A stretch of DNA of 18,647 nt from assembly GCA_016195615.1 (NCBI GenBank), contig JACPZF010000052.1:1-18647 (forward strand), written 5' to 3'. The position numbers were made by a program, and so were the translations under genes. The DNA comes from Candidatus Gottesmanbacteria bacterium (GTDB lineage Bacteria; Patescibacteriota; Microgenomatia; JACPZF01). The notes beneath the pieces are model-generated. The model saw only the letters and a list, made by a program, of their open reading frames with translations. It had not been told where the DNA came from and did not search any database. Shown in pieces: positions 1-6,730 of this stretch (positions are counted from its first letter, which is position 1; each line of letters opens with the position of its first letter).

Positions 1-125
1 GGCTTTCAACCGGATAAGCGCTATGGGTGATGTGGTAAAATATCCTTTAAGAAGATGTTTTTCATCATCGGACAGGTTAATGCGTATCACTCTTTTAGGA
101 TACTACAAAACCTGACATTTCGTTT

Positions 126-236
126 TTAAAGAGCTATATAATCTAATGTTAACGCCAAATATAGCTGGTTTCTTACTTCACCCACTGATCCTTTGGCTAT
201 TTTTAAAAATCTGTGGAACTCGTTAATCCGTAACCC
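126..236 (-). pseudogene. remnant of a four-helix-bundle (23S rRNA intervening-sequence-type) protein
   Basis: The minus-strand reading frame contains a stretch reading EFHRFLKIAKGSVGEVRNQL followed by YLALTLDYI. This matches the conserved core of the small four-helix-bundle protein family (pattern F-x-RFL-x-IA-x-GS-x-x-E, then L-x-LA-x-x-L-x-Y-I). The family is normally about 115-125 residues. Here the N-terminal helices with the usual NIAEG-type motif are absent and the frame stops right after the DYI motif, with no recognisable C-terminal helix in any frame of bases 1-125. Immediately N-terminal to the conserved part the frame runs through a short repeat (about 217-243) of a kind seen again at 2514-2548. 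I read this as a decayed fragment and not a working gene. The family call rests on motif memory only. Confidence 0.45.
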
Positions 237-270
237 GTTAACCGTCGTTGTCTTGATCCATTCTGATCTC

Positions 271-299
271 TTGATTGTCGAGTTTTCACGCCCTAAAAT
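271..299 (+). promoter_or_regulatory. sigma70-like promoter of the secretion-gene operon
   Basis: TTGATT at 271-276 and TAAAAT at 294-299 are separated by exactly 17 bases and match the -35/-10 consensus at 4 of 6 and 5 of 6 positions. Transcription would start near 305-307, just before the ATG at 309. No Shine-Dalgarno sequence precedes that ATG, so the first gene would be translated from a leaderless or nearly leaderless mRNA. Confidence 0.5.
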
Positions 300-308
300 G
301 GCTTGGCT

Positions 309-1718
309 ATGCAACAGCATCCTGTCCCGCAAAATGTCGTCAGTTTTCAATTCAAGTTAATCGGCGACATGACGGTTCGGCAATTCGTATATCTCGCGGG
401 TGGTACTCTTGTAGCCTACATGGTTTCAAAAACAATTACCAATGACTTTATTAAATGGCCTCTGGTTTTCGGCACTTTCGGCGCCGGTTTTGCCTTCGCT
501 TTCATGCCCATTGAGGACCGGCCGCTCGATCGCTGGGTGGCTAATTTTTTTAAAGCCGTTTACGCGCCGACGATGTTTTTATGGCGAAAAACGAGTGATC
601 TTCCCGAAGTCTTGCAGCCCGCTATTTCCGCCATCCCCCGTTCGAACAGCACTATTTTAAGAGGCGGGGTCGATAAACAAACGATGGAAGAATACGTCCA
701 GTCACTGCCAGAGAAAACCCTCTCCGGTGAAGACGCCAAGGAAGAATTAATTATTAAAGGGATTATTAAAAACCTCAAAACCGAATACGGCGGCAAAATT
801 AAAGGTGAAGAAATAATCTCGGGAGAAAGCACGGTTATGGCTTCGGTGGCGCAAGTTGCGCCAACGCCAAGTCAAGTCGCACCCGTAGATTTATCCTCAC
901 TTACTCCTTCGCCTGTTAACTCCATAAATACTAACGTTTTGCGGCCTAAAGACCAGGAAAAGCCTCTCGCGGAGGAAATCGCAACTTCCTCTTTTCCCAA
1001 AGAAAAAAAGGCCAAGATGGAAGTTTCCGAAATCAAAATCCCCCATGAGGAAGAAACAATTACTACTAAAGACACCAAGGGTTTAGAAAAAAAGATTGCC
1101 AGTTTGCAAAATGACATCCAAAATTTAAACGAGGCAAAAGATAAAAATGCTGATAAAGAGAGCCAAAAACTGGCAGATTATTTAAAAACACTGCAAGGCC
1201 AACTAACGAGCGCTCTTTCGGAAAAACAAACTCTCCAAGAGGAGTTAACTAAAGCCAAAAAGCAGGCCGAGACCAAAAAACAAGAAGAGGTTTTAGTGGC
1301 GACCGAAACCATGCAGGTTGAAAAAAAGGCCTCGACGACGGTCAAGTTTGTTCCCTCCCAAATGTCCGCCCAGGTTGGCGTCTCGCAACCGACCATACAA
1401 AATATCATTTCCGGAATTATTAAAGACCAAACCGGCGATTTTATCCCCAATATTTTAATCGAGATTAAGGACAAAGACGACAAAACCGAGCGGGCCCTAA
1501 AAACTAATCGTCTGGGGCAATTTTCCATCGCCACTCCACTTGATAACGGCGTTCATACAATCCATTTTGAAGATCCGAGAAATCTGCATCAGTTTGATAT
1601 AATCGAAGTAACGCTAACCGGCAATATTTTCCCCGCGATGGAGGTTCGGGCCAAAAGCCAGAAAGATACTGAGAGGGAGAAATTAAGAGAAGCGCTCTTT
1701 GGCAAGCAAACAAATTAA
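309..1718 (+). CDS. PrgI-family membrane protein with coiled coil and C-terminal beta-sandwich-like domain
   Basis: PrgI-family proteins are small inner-membrane components of type IV secretion systems (VirB3-like position) that pair with a VirB4 ATPase. Residues 1-75 show the family signature (start MQQHPVPQN, then two hydrophobic segments at about 26-43 and 51-67, then MPIEDRPLD). I chose ATG 309 over the TTG at 303 because family members begin at MQQHPVPQ and because it fits the promoter at 271-299. A proline/serine-rich linker follows, then a strongly heptad-like charged coiled coil (about 255-335). The last domain (about 362-450) carries the motif LKTNRLGQFSIATPL, like carboxypeptidase regulatory or SpaA-type beta-sandwich domains. 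At 470 residues it is far longer than a stand-alone PrgI of roughly 100-130. It heads the operon with the TraC-like and VirB4 genes. The N-terminal call is firm; the role of the added domains is inferred to be extracytoplasmic or assembly-related. Confidence 0.85.
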   Translation: MQQHPVPQNVVSFQFKLIGDMTVRQFVYLAGGTLVAYMVSKTITNDFIKWPLVFGTFGAGFAFAFMPIEDRPLDRWVANFFKAVYAPTMFLWRKTSDLPEVLQPAISAIPRSNSTILRGGVDKQTMEEYVQSLPEKTLSGEDAKEELIIKGIIKNLKTEYGGKIKGEEIISGESTVMASVAQVAPTPSQVAPVDLSSLTPSPVNSINTNVLRPKDQEKPLAEEIATSSFPKEKKAKMEVSEIKIPHEEETITTKDTKGLEKKIASLQNDIQNLNEAKDKNADKESQKLADYLKTLQGQLTSALSEKQTLQEELTKAKKQAETKKQEEVLVATETMQVEKKASTTVKFVPSQMSAQVGVSQPTIQNIISGIIKDQTGDFIPNILIEIKDKDDKTERALKTNRLGQFSIATPLDNGVHTIHFEDPRNLHQFDIIEVTLTGNIFPAMEVRAKSQKDTEREKLREALFGKQTN

Positions 1719-1723
1719 TTTAG

Positions 1724-1751
1724 AAATTAAAAATTAAAAATTAAAAATTTT
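1724..1751. repeat. AT-only tandem repeat, AAATTAA units
   Basis: About four head-to-tail copies of AAATTAA fill the gap between the PrgI stop codon and the next ATG at 1755. The same motif recurs across the stop codon at about 15650-15665. No Shine-Dalgarno sequence is present, so the gene at 1755 must start from an A-rich leader or by coupling. Confidence 0.65.
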
Positions 1752-1754
1752 CGT

Positions 1755-2618
1755 ATGATACCTGCCCAAGTAGCTGTTAAATCATCAACCCAGGATTTTA
1801 TTGAGATTGAAGACATTCAAGATGATCTGATCGTGTTAAAAGATGGTTCGTGCTGTCTGGTTATAAAGGTCAACGCCGTTAATTTCGGCTTGTTGTCAGA
1901 GCCCGAACAAGAGGCTCTTATCTACTCTTATGCCGGCCTTTTAAATTCTCTGTCCTTTTCCATCCAGCTGACGATTAGGAGTAAGCGAAAAGACATCACT
2001 TCCTATTTAAATCTCTTAAAAGACGCGGAGGCCAAACAGCTCTATGGCCCGCTCAAGGAACAGATTAAAAAATACCGCCAGTTTGTGGAAACGACAGTTC
2101 GGGTTAATAATGTTTTGGATAAAAAATTCTATATTGTTATTCCTTTTTCGCTTTTAGAAATGGGTGCGGTTAGCGCCGTGGGGTTATTTAAAAAGAAAAA
2201 AGGCCTACCATACCCCAAAACGTACATTTTGGAACGGGCTAAAACTACGCTTTATCCGAAACGCGACCATCTCTTTCGCCAACTCAACCGCCTGGGTTTA
2301 AAAGCCCACCAGCTAACCACGCCCGAGTTAATTCAGCTTTTTTATGATATTTATAATCCCGGCTCGCAAGGAATGGAAAATATCGGCGCGGTTTCACCCA
2401 GTCTCACGACACCGATTATTGAAGCAACTGAAGAGGTGCAGAAAAAAATAGCAAATCAAATGAATCAGGAATCAAGGAATTTTACGGCTGATAAACAGAC
2501 AGCCAAAATTTCTAACCCGCTAACTCCTGAACCCGCTAACTCGTTAACAGAACCTAGGCCGTCAGAAGAGTCATTATTGCCGATACCAAGCGATGTCTTG
2601 CTCGAGGAGAAAATATGA
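1755..2618 (+). CDS. TraC/VirB4 N-terminal-like protein of a type IV secretion locus
   Basis: A 287-residue soluble protein lying between PrgI and the VirB4 ATPase, a gene order I know from many candidate phyla genomes, where it is labelled TraC-like. Residues about 12-155 (DFIEIEDIQDDLIVLKDGS, then LSEPEQEALIYSYAGLLNSL) resemble the N-terminal region of VirB4/TraC ATPases, which precedes their motor domain. No Walker motif is present, so it has no ATPase activity of its own. Residues about 215-287 form a low-complexity tail rich in Q, N, P, S and E. It overlaps the VirB4 start by four bases (ATGA), so translational coupling and a stoichiometric complex with VirB4 are likely. A partner or adaptor role for the motor is inferred. 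Confidence 0.65.
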   Translation: MIPAQVAVKSSTQDFIEIEDIQDDLIVLKDGSCCLVIKVNAVNFGLLSEPEQEALIYSYAGLLNSLSFSIQLTIRSKRKDITSYLNLLKDAEAKQLYGPLKEQIKKYRQFVETTVRVNNVLDKKFYIVIPFSLLEMGAVSAVGLFKKKKGLPYPKTYILERAKTTLYPKRDHLFRQLNRLGLKAHQLTTPELIQLFYDIYNPGSQGMENIGAVSPSLTTPIIEATEEVQKKIANQMNQESRNFTADKQTAKISNPLTPEPANSLTEPRPSEESLLPIPSDVLLEEKI

Positions 2619-5600
2619 AATTTGCCATGCCCAAAATCACTAATCCTTTTCGCCTTATCAAAAAACCGACCGATACCGCTGGGCGCGAAATTCCACCGGA
2701 GAAAGTAAGTCCGGAAGAGGTTTCTCAGCTCGTCGGACGAGGAATTACCTCGATTAAAGATATTATCGCGCCTTCGGCCATTGAAATCGATTTCGATCAT
2801 TTAAAAATCGGCAGTGTCTATTTTCGCACGCTGTTTGTCTCCGGCTATCCGCGTTTTGTCAACGCCAACTGGCTTTACCCTCTGATTTCCTTTGACCATT
2901 CGCTCGAGATTGCCATGTTTGTCTATCCGCGGGATTCCAAGGAAATTCTCGATAATTTAAAAAGAAAAATCGGCGAGATGGAAGCAACCATTCAGTCCGA
3001 TACCAAACGGGGCCGCGTCATTGATCCGGCAGTCCAGGTCGCCTTAGATGATGCTTTAGGCCTACAGCAACAGCTGGCCAAAGGCTCTGAGCGCTTCTTT
3101 CAGCTTGGCCTTTATGTGACCATTCCCGCCGATTCGATTGAGGAGTTAGAACAGGTGACCAAACAGGTTAAATCGACCCTGGGAGCGCTTTTAATCGTGG
3201 GTAAAAACGCCACGCTCCAGATGGACGAAGCCTTTAAAACGACTATACCTATATGTACTGATAAGCTTATGGTGACAAGAAATATGGACACGACCTCGCT
3301 CGCGACGACTTTTCCGTTTACCTCGTCCGAGTTAACAGCCAACGAGGGAATTCTCTACGGTATCAACGAGCATAACGACAGCCTGATTATTTTTGACCGC
3401 TTCACTTTGGAAAACGCTAATTCAGTTGTCCTGGGTAAAAGCGGGGGCGGAAAAAGCCTGGAGAAAAATACTATAGTACTTATAAAAGACACAAATGGGG
3501 CAGTAAAATTAAACACTATAGGACATATAGTAGATGAGCAAATGTCCCAAAACCCAGTAGTAATCATTGATGAGGGGATTGAGGGGGTGATTAATCCAAA
3601 ATTGGAAGTTTTTACTTTCGATAACAACCTCAAAAGCCAATGGGCAAAGGTAACTGTGGCGGCAAGAAAAACTTTTTCCCGAAGAAATCGTCTTTACCGC
3701 ATCACCACTAGTAGTGGACGAGAAATTACCGTAACTGCCGATCACAATCTAGTGGTTTTGAGAAACGGAAAAGTAAGAACAATGCGCAGTGAGGCAGTAA
3801 AAATCGGAGAAAGAATTCCTTTGTCGAAAATACTTCCTGAACCTCAAGATTGTCCCACACTGCTGAAACCAGCACTTATTTTGCCGGAATGGCCAAAAAA
3901 TCTTCCGCAGCAAATACATCTTGGCCAAAATCTTTTACATCTTCTAGGTCTTATAACCAGTGAGGGATTAATTCGCGAAAAGCTTCTAAGAGTTTTTAAC
4001 ATCGACCGTGAAATTCTACAGGTAATTAAAAACGGAGCAAAAACCATCGGGGCCAACACGCATGCCTTGCGGAAAAATAAAAAGATTATTGGCTATGGTA
4101 TTACGCCTTTTTATTTTGCCAAACTATTTACCGCTTTGGGGTTGGGTGGTAAATCAGGAGAAAAACGTATTCCTCCTCTTCTTTTTTCTTTATCCAACCA
4201 GCAAGTGGCGTTGTACTTGCAAGCGTACTTTGAGGGTGACGGAACAATACATAAAAACGGCAAAGTTTCTGCTACTTCAAAATCAAAAGAGCTTATTTCT
4301 GATCTTTGTTATCTATTTCTTCGATTTGGTATTGTCGGCAGAATCCGCAAAAAATTCAAACGCGCCACCAATTCTCAGCATCAAGGAGACTACTATTATG
4401 ATCTTGTTGTTTCCGGAAAAGAGAATTTAACCTCGTTTACCCAACATGTTGGTTTTCTTACAAGAGAAAAAAATGATAAATTACAACGATTTTTAGTCAG
4501 ATCGGCCAATACTAATATTGATACTGTTCCAACTCTTGGGCCTGTTTTGCAAAAAATTTATCAGACTCTCTTTAGCCCCGTTGCCGTAAAAAGTCCAACC
4601 AATTTTTCTCCTCTAATGAGAGGGTTTTTTGCTCCTTCTCGAGATGAACTTAAAAAAATAATTGCTGCGGTTGAAGAAAGAATTGATAGTCTCAAAGTCA
4701 TGCGTGACAATATTCTTTTCTTAAAAAGACTTCCCAATTTTGACCGATTGTGTAGCAGGTGTGCCTCTAAACCAAAATTAAATCATTTGCTTTGGCAGAA
4801 TTTGGGTTACTCCTGGCAGTTAATGAAAAAAAGAGAAGTTATTCCGGGAATTATCAATGTTTTGCGGGCGTATCAAACCGTGAGCGGAGAAACTATTGCT
4901 ATACCCGAGGTCAAATATATCCTCCGCGAAACTTTTTCTAATCTGGGAATTTCTTTAGAAGACTACGACGATTCTCTGTATTCTACTGTTGCCTACCGAA
5001 AAAATGGCGATACTTCTTATGAAAGAATTTACCGTGCCAGTCAATTTATTAGCAGCCGTTACCGCTCCACCCAGCTAGAACTTCGTCATGCCCAAGAAAA
5101 ATTAAATTATCTTAAGCTTTTGGCCAATTCCGATTTGTTTTGGGATCCTATTGCTAAAATTGAGAGAATTAAACATCGGGAAAAATATGTTTATGATTTA
5201 ACTGTTGACAATGAAGTTTTCTTGGCGGGAACGGGCGGAATGTTTGTTCACAACTCCTATTTGATTAAGCTTGAAGCAGTCAGAACCTTAATGTTTGGCG
5301 CGGAAGTAATTATTATCGACCCTGAGGCAGAATATAAAACGCTTTGCGACGCCATCGGCGGCCAGTATATTTCTTTTTCCTTTAATTCTAATTCCAAAAT
5401 CAACCCTTTTGATCTCTCGGGAGTCTATGAAGAGGGTGAAAACGAGCTGGGCTTAAAAATTCTCTCGCTCCATGGCTTGTTTCGGGTGATTATGGGAAAT
5501 CTTAATCCTTCGGAAGACGCTTTGCTGGATCGGGCCATTATTTTAACCTATAAACAAAAAGGCATTACTCCCGATCCGGCGACGCAAAAAAAGGAACCGC

Positions 5601-6274
5601 CTTTGATGGAAGATTTATATAAAACCTTAATCGGCATGGAAGATGTTGAGGCTAAGGGCCTGGCTGATCGCATCGAAAAATTTATTAAAGGCTCGCTCTC
5701 GGGTATTTTTGACCAAAAATCCACGGTTGACATTAAAAACACTTTTACCGTTTTTTCCATTAAGGAATTGGAAGATGAATTAAGACCAATCGCCATGTAT
5801 ATTATTCTCGACTACATCTGGACCCGGGTGAAGCGCGATTTGAAAAAGCGGCTTTTAATTATCGACGAGGCGTGGTATTTGATGAAGTATCCCGATAGCG
5901 CGACTTTTGTTTATTCCATTGCCAAAAGGGCCAGAAAATATTATTTGGGATTAACGACGATTACGCAAGATATTGAAGATTTCCTCGCTTCTGATTATGG
6001 CAAGGCCATTGTCAACAACTCCAGTATTCAAATACTCTTAAAACAAAGCCCGGCGGCGGTGGATATGGTGGCAAAAACCTTTTATCTCTCCGAGGGCGAA
6101 AAACATCTCCTTTTGGCTGCTGACGTGGGAGAGGGACTTTTCTTTGCCGGGCAATCGCATGTCGCTATTCGCGTCGTCGCCTCGCCCGATGAACATAAAC
6201 TAATTACCAGCCGGCCCGAAGAACTAATTGCCATGCAAAAAGAAAAAGAAGCGAAAATAGCTGAACAAAAGTGA
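2615..6274 (+). CDS. VirB4/TraC-type secretion ATPase, interrupted by an intein
   Basis: VirB4-family ATPases energise assembly and substrate transfer of type IV secretion systems at the inner membrane. The precursor is 1219 residues; removing a 600-residue intein (residues 281-880) leaves 619, normal for this family. After splicing the P-loop reads GKSGGGKSYLIKLEA, directly followed by EVIIIDPEAEYKTL as in VirB4. The Walker B segment RLLIIDEAWYLM has its acidic pair at precursor residues 1084-1085. The C-terminal motifs TTITQDIEDF and GQSHVAIRVVASPDEH are also typical. The ATG at 2615 has the strong ribosome site GAGGAGA five bases upstream and overlaps the previous gene by ATGA. The unspliced protein cannot have a working P-loop, so activity depends on splicing. 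No VirD4 coupling protein or relaxase is seen nearby. Confidence 0.92.
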   Translation: MKFAMPKITNPFRLIKKPTDTAGREIPPEKVSPEEVSQLVGRGITSIKDIIAPSAIEIDFDHLKIGSVYFRTLFVSGYPRFVNANWLYPLISFDHSLEIAMFVYPRDSKEILDNLKRKIGEMEATIQSDTKRGRVIDPAVQVALDDALGLQQQLAKGSERFFQLGLYVTIPADSIEELEQVTKQVKSTLGALLIVGKNATLQMDEAFKTTIPICTDKLMVTRNMDTTSLATTFPFTSSELTANEGILYGINEHNDSLIIFDRFTLENANSVVLGKSGGGKSLEKNTIVLIKDTNGAVKLNTIGHIVDEQMSQNPVVIIDEGIEGVINPKLEVFTFDNNLKSQWAKVTVAARKTFSRRNRLYRITTSSGREITVTADHNLVVLRNGKVRTMRSEAVKIGERIPLSKILPEPQDCPTLLKPALILPEWPKNLPQQIHLGQNLLHLLGLITSEGLIREKLLRVFNIDREILQVIKNGAKTIGANTHALRKNKKIIGYGITPFYFAKLFTALGLGGKSGEKRIPPLLFSLSNQQVALYLQAYFEGDGTIHKNGKVSATSKSKELISDLCYLFLRFGIVGRIRKKFKRATNSQHQGDYYYDLVVSGKENLTSFTQHVGFLTREKNDKLQRFLVRSANTNIDTVPTLGPVLQKIYQTLFSPVAVKSPTNFSPLMRGFFAPSRDELKKIIAAVEERIDSLKVMRDNILFLKRLPNFDRLCSRCASKPKLNHLLWQNLGYSWQLMKKREVIPGIINVLRAYQTVSGETIAIPEVKYILRETFSNLGISLEDYDDSLYSTVAYRKNGDTSYERIYRASQFISSRYRSTQLELRHAQEKLNYLKLLANSDLFWDPIAKIERIKHREKYVYDLTVDNEVFLAGTGGMFVHNSYLIKLEAVRTLMFGAEVIIIDPEAEYKTLCDAIGGQYISFSFNSNSKINPFDLSGVYEEGENELGLKILSLHGLFRVIMGNLNPSEDALLDRAIILTYKQKGITPDPATQKKEPPLMEDLYKTLIGMEDVEAKGLADRIEKFIKGSLSGIFDQKSTVDIKNTFTVFSIKELEDELRPIAMYIILDYIWTRVKRDLKKRLLIIDEAWYLMKYPDSATFVYSIAKRARKYYLGLTTITQDIEDFLASDYGKAIVNNSSIQILLKQSPAAVDMVAKTFYLSEGEKHLLLAADVGEGLFFAGQSHVAIRVVASPDEHKLITSRPEELIAMQKEKEAKIAEQK
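3455..5254 (+). mobile_element. intein with LAGLIDADG homing endonuclease in the VirB4 P-loop
   Basis: The insertion lies between the Lys and Ser of the Walker A motif (GKSGGGK | S), the classic P-loop intein site. Intein residue 1 is Ser (SLEKNTIVLIKD). Block B is visible as REITVTADHNL with the TxxH-type His. Two LAGLIDADG motifs are present: LLHLLGLITSEG (about 3932-3967) and LYLQAYFEGDG (about 4210-4242), each keeping its acidic residue, so the endonuclease may be active. The C-terminal splicing blocks read YVYDLTVDNEVFLAG and MFVHN, with penultimate His, terminal Asn and +1 Ser. Excision exactly restores the P-loop. At 600 residues it is large; about 200 residues between the second LAGLIDADG motif and the C-terminal splicing block are unassigned. 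The DNA looks more AT-rich than the flanking exteins, consistent with lateral acquisition. Confidence 0.93.
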
Positions 6275-6282
6275 AAAATCAA

Positions 6283-6384
6283 AATTCAAATGTCAAAAGT
6301 ACAAGTCAAAACTTAAAAGTGTTCATAAAAAAACTTTTGACTTTTTATTTGTATTTTTGACTTTTGCCTTTTAACTTTTGAATT
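6283..6384. repeat. AT-rich imperfect inverted repeat between VirB4 and the next gene
   Basis: The 116-base gap after the VirB4 stop is built from variants of a TCAAAAGT-like word on the left and its complement on the right. AATTCAAA (6283-6290) pairs exactly with TTTGAATT (6377-6384), and ACTTAAAAGT (6311-6320) partly pairs with ACTTTTGA (6333-6340). The RNA could fold into a long A/U hairpin. It lacks the GC-rich stem of a standard terminator, so it may be a weak terminator, an mRNA-stability element or a small dispersed repeat. Confidence 0.55.
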
Positions 6385-6390
6385 ATTTAT

Positions 6391-6645
6391 ATGGCTTTTC
6401 AATCTTTTACCTCCATCCAAACCGTTGTTTGTCCCAGCTGTCAGGGTACAGGCTGCCCTGAGTGTCAAAATTTTGGCGTTTACGCCCTAAGCGGCGATCG
6501 CACCATAATTTTTTCTCTTCCCGCCTTCCTCGATTTGCAAAAAAGGAAACAGACGAAAATAGTTTTTTTGGCAAAAAGAATTGGTCTTCTTGTTTTGGGA
6601 GTTGTTACTATCAGTATTCTTTGGTCGATTATTAATAAATTTTGA
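6391..6645 (+). CDS. small zinc-ribbon membrane protein (first of a related pair)
   Basis: An 84-residue protein with a four-cysteine cluster at residues 14, 17, 22 and 25 in the form CPSCQGTGCPEC, like half of a DnaJ zinc finger or a short zinc ribbon. A single hydrophobic segment (about 62-81, LLVLGVVTISILW) follows a basic stretch (KRKQTK), which predicts a cytoplasmic zinc domain anchored by a C-terminal membrane helix. It is related to the protein at 8878-9321, sharing CPxCxGxGCPxCQN and a following AL(S) motif, and the two flank a Clp-type ATPase. I do not recognise a named family. No clear Shine-Dalgarno sequence precedes the ATG; the AT-rich repeat does. The paralogue supports its being real. 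A role as adaptor or membrane anchor for the neighbouring ATPase is inferred. Confidence 0.7.
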   Translation: MAFQSFTSIQTVVCPSCQGTGCPECQNFGVYALSGDRTIIFSLPAFLDLQKRKQTKIVFLAKRIGLLVLGVVTISILWSIINKF

Positions 6646-6660
6646 TTCCGGTCGCCGTTC

Positions 6661-6721
6661 GTCATTCTGGGGACGAGCGTAGCGAGGACTCCAGAATCGA
6701 TTCTGGACAAGCCAGAATGAC
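6661..6721. repeat. REP-like palindromic element (GTCATTCTGG ... CCAGAATGAC)
   Basis: GTCATTCTGG at 6661-6670 is matched perfectly by CCAGAATGAC at 6712-6721, and an internal 16-base perfect palindrome CCAGAATCGATTCTGG lies at 6691-6706. ATTCTGG/CCAGAAT therefore occurs four times in alternating orientation, so either one long or two tandem hairpins can form. The element fills nearly all of the 85-base gap between two genes. Similar GTCATTCTGG-bounded palindromes are familiar dispersed elements in several bacterial groups, including candidate phyla genomes. Confidence 0.75.
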
Positions 6722-6730
6722 TGATGCTAT

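Noticed and set aside
2..115. Open frame on the plus strand at the left edge, 37 codons to a TGA at 113-115
   Set aside because: No recognisable protein motif and no context; it lies opposite and beside a decayed minus-strand gene, so an incidental open frame is as likely as a gene end.
1..120. Resemblance to the 3' end of a 23S rRNA (GGATAAGCGCT near 12-22 and nested hairpins at 73-114)
   Set aside because: Only about 11 bases match the rRNA word; the sequence after it diverges completely from conserved 23S positions.
303..308. TTG at 303 as the start of the PrgI-family gene
   Set aside because: Family members begin at MQQHPVPQ, and the promoter spacing fits ATG 309 better.
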